A stretch of 64,000 bases of DNA from Streptomyces sp. NRRL S-1022 (lineage in GTDB: Bacteria; Actinomycetota; Actinomycetes; Streptomycetales; Streptomycetaceae). The stretch is taken from the NCBI RefSeq assembly GCF_000720135.1, contig NZ_JOIU01000001.1, positions 1 through 64,000 on the forward strand, given 5' to 3'. A model generated the notes under the pieces. That model was given only the letters and a program-made list of their open reading frames with translations. It was not told where the DNA came from and ran no database searches. Both the position numbers and the translations under genes were made by a program. Below are positions 59,240-64,000 of the stretch, piece after piece. Each line of letters opens with the position of its first letter. Positions within the stretch are counted from its first letter, which is position 1.

Positions 59240-59956
59240 ATGAACACAAAAAGACGGGCGGCTCTCGCGATCGGTGCGCTGGTCGCCCCGGTGCTCGCCG
59301 TCAGCCTCCCGGCGAGCACGGCCAGCGCCCACGGCTGGGTGACACTGCCCACGAGCCGTCAGCAACAGTGCGCCGAGGGCGTCGTCGCCTGCGGACAGAT
59401 CAAGTACGAACCGCAGAGCGTCGAGGGGCCGAAGGGACTGCAGAGCTGCAGCGGCGGACACGCGGAGTACGCCGAGCTCGATGACGACAGCAAGGGCTGG
59501 AAGGCCACCGCGGTCGGCACGACGGCGACGTTCACGTGGCACAACACCGCCCGGCACGCCACCGCGAACTGGCAGTACTTCATCAACGGCCAGAAGATCG
59601 CCGAGTTCGACGGCCACAACCAGCAGCCCGCCGCGGACATCAGCCAGCAGGTCGACTTCGGCGGCTTCACGGGCCGGCAGAAGGTGCTCGCCGTCTGGAA
59701 CATCGCCGACACCGCCAATGCGTTCTACTCCTGCGTCGACGTCACCATCGGTGGCGGCAGTGGCGGGGGCGGGGGCAACGGTGGGGGCGGTGGGGACACC
59801 TGCACGGCGCCGGCCTGGGACCCCGCCCGGGTCTACAACGGCGGTGACACCGTGTCCTACGGCGGCCACAACTGGCGCGCCAAATGGTGGGTGACCGGCG
59901 ACAAGCCCGGCACCACCGGTCAGTGGGGTGTCTGGGAGGACCTGGGCGCCTGCTAG
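59240..59956 (+). CDS. AA10 lytic polysaccharide monooxygenase with CBM5/12
   Basis: 238 aa. Signal peptide residues 1-30 (cleavage after TASA), leaving His31 as the N-terminal copper ligand; the AA10 domain continues to about residue 172 with HNTARHATANWQYFINGQK containing the second His. A Gly-rich linker (GGGSGGGGGNGGGGG) and a CBM5/12 (about 192-238) with GGHNWRAKWWVTGDKPGTT and WGVWEDLGAC follow. It oxidatively cleaves chitin with a reductant and O2 or H2O2, opening crystals for the divergent chitinase. Its last codons abut an IS5-type element. Confidence 0.95.
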   Translation: MNTKRRAALAIGALVAPVLAVSLPASTASAHGWVTLPTSRQQQCAEGVVACGQIKYEPQSVEGPKGLQSCSGGHAEYAELDDDSKGWKATAVGTTATFTWHNTARHATANWQYFINGQKIAEFDGHNQQPAADISQQVDFGGFTGRQKVLAVWNIADTANAFYSCVDVTIGGGSGGGGGNGGGGGDTCTAPAWDPARVYNGGDTVSYGGHNWRAKWWVTGDKPGTTGQWGVWEDLGAC

Positions 59957-61053
59957 GGCGGGTATCGAGTCGTGATCAATCTGACGGATTCGCTCCGCGC
60001 TATGGAGCGAATCCGGTAACGCATCTTGCATGACGCGGATGCAACTGACGGATGAGGAGTGGGAATTCATCGGGCCGTACCTGCCGATCGGGAAGTACGG
60101 CCCGTATCCCGAGCGGCTCCGGCAGCAGTTCGAGGGCGTGATCTGGCGGTTCAGGACGGGCGGACAGTGGCGGGAGATGCCGGCGGAGTTCGGCGCCTGG
60201 TCGACCGTCCACAACCGATTCCGGCAGTGGCGGGACGCCGGTGTCTTCGAGGCTCTGCTGGAGGGTCTGATCGCCGAGGCAGCGGAGCGGGGCGAGGTGG
60301 ACTTGTCCCTGGTCAGTGTGGATTCCACCACGGCCCGCGCCCACCACGATGCCGCCGGGATGTACCTGGCACCTGAGGTTCTCGCCGCCCTGGAGGAGGC
60401 TGCCGCCGAGGAAGAAATGGCACGGTCAAAGGGGGCGGCCCGGAGGGACAAGACGGGCACAACGGAGACAGCGACCCCGCCTGGGAAGAGCGACGCCGTA
60501 TCCGGCGCCGGTACAGAATCCGGCTGAAGGCCGCCCTGCTTGGGCGATCGCGCGGCGGGCAGACCAGCAAGGTCCACCTCGCCGCTGACCGCAAGTGCCG
60601 CCCGCTCGCGCTCATCCTGACCGCGGGACAGGCCGCCGACAGCCCGCAGTTCATCCCAGTGCTCCAGAGGGTCCGGGTCCGTGGCCCTGTCGGGCGTCCT
60701 CGCACCCGGCCGGACGCGGTCGCCGGGGACAAGGCCTACTCGTCCCGCGCCAACCGTGCCTACCTGCGCAAGCGCGAGATTAAGGCGGTGATCCCGGAGA
60801 AGAAGGACCAGGCTGCCAACCGGAAGAACAAGGGCAGTAGGGGTGGTCGGCCCGTCAGCTACGACTCCGCCCTCTATTGGGAGAGGAACACCGTGGAGCG
60901 CCTGATCAACAAGCTGAAAGCCTGGCGGGGCATTGCCACCCGCTACGACAAGACCCTCGCCAGCTACCTCGCCGGCCTGCATCTCCGCGCCTCCACGATC
61001 TGGATCACGGACCTCACGCGAGCCACCCTCTGATCACAACCAGATGCAGACCC
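59956..61053 (+). mobile_element. IS5 family (IS427 group) insertion sequence
   Basis: A 1.1-kb element with imperfect ends: the left end GGGTATCGAGTCGTGATCA (from 59960) resembles the reverse complement of the right end (61031-61053), which reads GGGTCTGCATCTGGTTGTGA, then TCA. A perfect 11-bp hairpin GGATTCGCTCC/GGAGCGAATCC (59986-60014) lies before the transposase. Two overlapping frames encode the transposase. No clear target duplication is seen; the left edge coincides with the TAG stop of the LPMO gene. Confidence 0.8.
60030..61033 (+). CDS. IS5-type transposase, two frames, programmed -1 shift
   Basis: Frame A starts at ATG 60030 and stops at 60527; it holds the N-terminal DUF4096-type region (FIGPYLPIGKYGPYPERLRQ, RTGGQWREMPAEFGAWSTVH) and the first catalytic Asp in LVSVDSTTARAHHDA. 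Frame B (from the shift to 61033) continues ALLGRSRGGQTSKVHLAADR, then DAVAGDKAYSSRANRAYLRK and YWERNTVERLINKLKAWRGI, with the second Asp and catalytic Glu. The shift likely occurs at AAAGGGGG (60428-60435), a typical -1 slippery run in IS5/IS427. The fused protein is about 335 aa, as expected. Confidence 0.85.
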
Positions 61054-61065
61054 TGACCTGCTCGG

Positions 61066-61521
61066 TCAGGCGGTCAGCGCCGCTAGCTCCGCGTTGGCGC
61101 GCTCGGTGACCAGGGCGAGCACGCGGCCGGCGGCGGCCAGGTCCGCGGCGGGTATTCCGCCCCAGACGCGGGCGGTGAGGGGGCCGGTGTCCGCGCCGAC
61201 GGCGGCGATCAGCTCGCGCCCTGCGTCCGTGGGGCGAAGGTGCGCGCCGTCCGCGACGAGCAGCTGCTCGGCCAGCAGTTCGTCGAGGGTGGCGCGGATG
61301 TCGGCCGGATCGGCCTTGAGGGAGCCCTGGACCTGGGTGACGAGATCGTCTGGAGTCTGCGCGGTGTCGGCGGCGAGGGCGGCGCGCAGGGCGACCTGTT
61401 GCTGGAATGTGATGCCGTGCTGGGCCAGGACGTGTTCCAGGACGCCGCGGGCGGCGTAGTGGGCCAGGCCGAGGGCGCGGGCGTCGGCGACGGGTGCGGT
61501 GGTGGATGCGGTGATGGTCAT
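61066..61521 (-). CDS. MarR-like/winged-helix hypothetical protein
   Basis: 151 aa. Helical N-terminus (ALGLAHYAARGVLEHVLAQH) followed by a degenerate winged-helix (GITFQQQVALRAALAADTAQ, ATLDELLAEQLLVAD) and a polar C-terminus. The fold resembles the MarR family without a clear recognition helix. Its start overlaps the MarR stop by four bases (ATGA), so they form an operon and the two may act together. Function unknown. Confidence 0.7.
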   Translation of the reverse strand: MTITASTTAPVADARALGLAHYAARGVLEHVLAQHGITFQQQVALRAALAADTAQTPDDLVTQVQGSLKADPADIRATLDELLAEQLLVADGAHLRPTDAGRELIAAVGADTGPLTARVWGGIPAADLAAAGRVLALVTERANAELAALTA

Positions 61522-62012
61522 GGCGTTGTCCCCTGAGTGCTCTCGTTGTTCGGTACGGGTGGAGCAAGAGGTGCGTCGAGCAGGGTCGTCAGCTCGTCGG
61601 TGAATGCGTGCGTCCGCGGGGCGTCGAAGCCCCCGAGCGGCTCCAGCAACTGCTGATGTAGTTCCTGGACCGCCGCGATGGCCTGCCGTGTGACAGCCTG
61701 GCCCTCCTCGGTGAGGGCGAGCTGCACGGCGCGCGGGTCGCGGGGGTCGCGGGTCCGCTCGATCAGGCCGGCCGACTCCAGGGCGCGCGCCAGTTTCGAG
61801 ACGTACAGCGCCTCCAGGCCGGTGTGGTCGGCGAGCCGACGCTGACTGGGCCGCTCGCCGTCGCGCTGCATGCCGTGCAGCGACGCGACCAGCGAGTACT
61901 GCGCGTGCGTGAGCCCCAGCGGAGCCACCGCACGATCGACCGCGACCCGCCATTTGTTGGCGAGCCGCCATACCAGGAAGCCGGGCGTGGGGCCCGGTGA
62001 GCCCTTACTCAT
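61518..62012 (-). CDS. MarR family transcriptional regulator
   Basis: 164 aa. Winged HTH in residues about 50-115: PSQRRLADHTGLEALYVSKL, then ERTRDPRDPRAVQLALTEEG, the wing with the conserved DxRD. Helices at both ends dimerise. Start ATG 62012. The region just upstream (62017-62051) carries repeats of an AGTAGCCAT type. It likely regulates itself and the winged-helix partner. Target compound unknown. Confidence 0.9.
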   Translation of the reverse strand: MSKGSPGPTPGFLVWRLANKWRVAVDRAVAPLGLTHAQYSLVASLHGMQRDGERPSQRRLADHTGLEALYVSKLARALESAGLIERTRDPRDPRAVQLALTEEGQAVTRQAIAAVQELHQQLLEPLGGFDAPRTHAFTDELTTLLDAPLAPPVPNNESTQGTTP

Positions 62013-62016
62013 GCCG

Positions 62017-62051
62017 ATAGATTACATGGCTACTATGTCCATGGCTACTAT
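62017..62051. promoter_or_regulatory. Repeats upstream of marR, possible operator
   Basis: ATGGCTACTAT occurs at 62026-62036 and 62041-62051 (15 bp apart), and ATAGATTACATGGCTACTAT at 62017-62036 is an imperfect inverted repeat. Such AT-rich, symmetrical sequence stands out in this GC-rich genome and lies directly before the marR start. Confidence 0.55.
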
Positions 62052-62426
62052 TATCTGGCGGACGTGACGGCGCACCCGACTCGGCACCGCAGCGGGCCTC
62101 GGCGGGACTCCCTGCGCCCCGTCACGTGATCAGGACCGGATACAGGCCCTAGGGCGACTGCCGTCGGCCAGGCCACATCAACCTCCCTCTGCGCTGCGGC
62201 AGTCGTCGCGACACCCTCCCCTCTCGCGGCGACTGCCGGGCGGATTCAGGTGTGCGGGCACCCGGCGGTCAACGGAGGTGATCCTTGCCGTCGTGACCGC
62301 CGGGGCCTTGCCGCAGGCGTCCTCCTGCCCGCCTGCCTGCCTGCCTGCCGTCCCGTCCGGTTTCCGGCACAGCCAGGACGCTTCGCCCCACGGCGACGCG
62401 GCCCTGACCGTATGGTGGGGCCCGGC
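62052..62426. other. Gap with no supported gene
   Basis: About 375 bp. Frames here are short or shadows. A pyrimidine-rich CTGC repeat (about 62330-62350) is the only sequence oddity. Confidence 0.4.
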
Positions 62427-63470
62427 ATGTGGCGGGCCCCTACCGGGCTCGGCGCGGTTCCGCCGCTCGACGGGGACGTTTCCAGACTGGTGGCGCCGGC
62501 CTGCGACACCCGGTGGCAGGAACGCTTGCGGGGGGCGTCCGGGGCGGACCTGGAGGCGCTCACCGCAGTGTCGGCCGCGTCCAACCTGGTGCTCGGGGAC
62601 GGTGGGCGCCGCGGCGATCAGGACGTGTCCGTGGCCCTGGCCGCCGACGCGTCCGCCGGTTACGCGCGTGTCCGCGACCTCGCGGAGGTGGCCGAGGGCC
62701 TCCACCACACGGATCGCCTCGCGGAGAGGGACGAACTCCTGCGCCGTGTCATCAGCTTGATCCGTACCCTGGCAGACCCCGCCGAGCGCACCGAGGGCCT
62801 GGAACGGGTGGCCCAGGTATTCGGCCGCATCGGGAAACCCGACGGAGCGGCAGAGCTGGCCCGGGAGCCCCTGGGCCGGGCAGGCACCGCCGGCAGCCCC
62901 TCCCGCCGACGCCGGGACACATCGCCGCCGCCGGTGCGCTCCTCGCGGCAGGCGATACCGACGCGGTGCTCGGGCTGGAGGACGACCTGCCGGAGGACGC
63001 GGTCGACGAGATTCTCACCGGTGTCGTGAAAAAGCTCGTGGACGCCGGTGATCCGGCCGCAGCAAAGCTGCTCACCGACAGGCGAGGGGACGAGCACGCC
63101 CTCGCCCACCTCGCGGCGGGCACCGCGGCCGCGGGAGACGTCGTCCGTGCCGCCGCGCTGCTGGAGGAGATCGGCACCCCTGTGCTGCGCGAGGCGGCCA
63201 CGCCGGCCGTGGTCAGGGCGCTCTGCCGGGTGGGCGCCCGCGCGACGGCCCGCGCCCTGGCCGACGCCCTCTCCACGCCCGAGCACCGCGGCAAGGCGCT
63301 CGCGGCGAACGCCAGTCGCTCGGCCCCGGCCCGCGGGGGCGCCTCGTGCTGGTCGAGGCGCTGCGCTGGGGGCCGGCGGAGCGGATGACCGAGGAGATCG
63401 CCGACGTGGTGCCGGAGCATCTGCCCCTCCTGGCGGACCTCGCCCTGACGGAAGGCCAGCCGGGCTCTGC
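62427..63470 (+). pseudogene. Helical-repeat hypothetical protein, broken by frameshifts
   Basis: Three frames together resemble one protein: ATG 62427 to about 62890 (SAGYARVRDLAEVAEGLHHT, LAERDELLRRVISLIRTLAD), then about 62920-63345 in the next frame (AAAGALLAAGDTDAVLGLED, PAVVRALCRVGARATARALA), then 63346 onwards (LVEALRWGPAERMTEEIADV). All parts look like TPR/HEAT-type helices. At least two indels interrupt it. I do not recognise a family. Confidence 0.5.
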
Positions 63471-63674
63471 CCCGAAGATCACCAGCTCCGTTCCGGTCTC
63501 ATCGTCGCCGCCGACGCGATGTCCGGCATCCGCCCTGCTCGCGTCCCGGCGGAGTCGTGGCCGACCGGCAACGAGCCGCGGTGACCGCGTGCCGCGTCTC
63601 CCACCGCGTACCGACGTACAACAAGGTCGTATTCTGCTGCGGTTACGGGGCGCGGTGATCAGGGGGAGACGTAC

Positions 63675-64000
63675 GTGCAGCCATTGGAGTCCACGGATCC
63701 GGCCGTGATCGGCGGCTACCCGCTGCTGGCGCGGCTCGGTGCGGGCGGCATGGGCCAGGTCTACCTGTCGCGCACGCCGGCGGGCCGCCCCCTGGCGCTC
63801 AAGACGGTTCGCCCCGACCTCACCGCCGCCCCGGACTTCGAGACACGCTTCGCCAGGGAGATCCGCACCAGCGACCGGGTCCGCTCTCCGTGGACCGTCT
63901 CGGTGGTGGACTTCAGCCCGCCCGGACACCGCCCGCAGTGGCTGGCCACCGAGTACATCGCCGCACCCGCCCTCGCCGACTGGGTCACCGCCCACGGCCC
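63675..64000 (+). CDS. Ser/Thr protein kinase, N-terminal part (PknB type)
   Basis: Truncated at the window end; 108 codons present. GTG start with GGGGGAGA six bases upstream. N-terminal kinase lobe: glycine loop GYPLLARLGAGGMGQVYLSR, catalytic Lys in RPLALKTVRPD, the alpha-C Glu in FAREIRTSDRVRSPW, and hinge region WLATEYIAAPALADWV. The actinobacterial PknB-like class has a C-terminal extracellular or propeller domain, which is outside the window. Confidence 0.93.
   Translation, partial: MQPLESTDPAVIGGYPLLARLGAGGMGQVYLSRTPAGRPLALKTVRPDLTAAPDFETRFAREIRTSDRVRSPWTVSVVDFSPPGHRPQWLATEYIAAPALADWVTAHG

Noticed and set aside
1..64000. tRNA, rRNA and CRISPR arrays
   Set aside because: No rRNA, no CCA-ended cloverleaf and no regularly spaced repeats were noticed on reading; a dedicated search such as tRNAscan would settle the tRNA question.

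Overview
The window reads as a piece of chromosome from a high-GC actinomycete, almost certainly a Streptomyces or close relative. Codon third positions are strongly G/C biased, GTG starts are frequent, and many genes belong to families typical of Streptomyces: snapalysin, DUF5133, DUF6193, an ECF41/SigJ-like sigma factor, DasR-like boxes around chitinolytic genes and an AMIN-like secreted protein. The content is accessory in character: short regulator-plus-enzyme modules, secreted hydrolases, and several stretches of decayed genes, as expected of a chromosome arm. I recognised no rRNA, tRNA or CRISPR array.

Layout. 1-5.4 kb: the end of a sigma factor, then a leftward block (UDP-glucose dehydrogenase, glycosyltransferase, DHA2 drug-efflux pump) divergent from a TetR regulator, with a triple repeat between them that looks like an operator. 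5.6-9.4 kb: a NarL-type two-component system divergent from a two-gene ABC exporter. 9.7-11.6 kb: snapalysin and its divergent LysR activator. 11.6-12.8 kb: a transposase-free element with long inverted repeats, carrying one membrane-protein gene and inserted at the end of the lysR gene. 13-15.8 kb: a HEAT-repeat protein plus a MerR regulator with a HEAT-repeat tail, then an AraC regulator. 15.9-19.5 kb: PAP2-type membrane phosphatase, GAPDH, GlxA-type regulator. 19.5-23.7 kb: a gene graveyard (remnants of Vat acetyltransferase, LanC-like, MerR, aldo/keto reductase, TetR, alpha/beta hydrolase) around a few intact small genes. 23.8-27.6 kb: MerR/SDR and TetR/TetX-like flavin monooxygenase divergent pairs. 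28-34.5 kb: a frameshifted membrane protein, a COG4705 membrane protein, a beta-phosphoglucomutase-like HAD with a GH65 phosphorylase, a decayed HIT gene and a zinc dehydrogenase. 34.9-37.6 kb: protealysin-like M4 peptidase with an emfourin inhibitor, and an endonuclease/exonuclease/phosphatase protein. 38-41.7 kb: a TPR protein; AhpD-like protein divergent from the SigJ-like sigma factor. 42-44.3 kb: a truncated WD40 propeller and a RimK-like ATP-grasp ligase. 44.4-50.1 kb: a probable beta-glucan locus (GH64, LacI regulator, TIM-barrel glycosidase, DUF1996) with three matching LacI-type palindromes. 50.3-57.3 kb: small regulators, a PPOX flavoprotein, a methyltransferase and more remnants. 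57.4-61 kb: divergent GH18 chitinase and AA10 LPMO with a shared cluster of DasR-like boxes, followed by an IS5-family insertion sequence. 61-64 kb: a MarR pair, a broken hypothetical gene and the start of a Ser/Thr kinase.

Most modules follow one plan: a local regulator transcribed away from the enzyme it probably controls, with a palindrome in the gap. At least eight of these genes appear to start leaderless, with a TANNNT hexamer 6-8 nt before the start codon. The clearest candidate for something undescribed is the inverted-repeat element at 11.6-12.8 kb.
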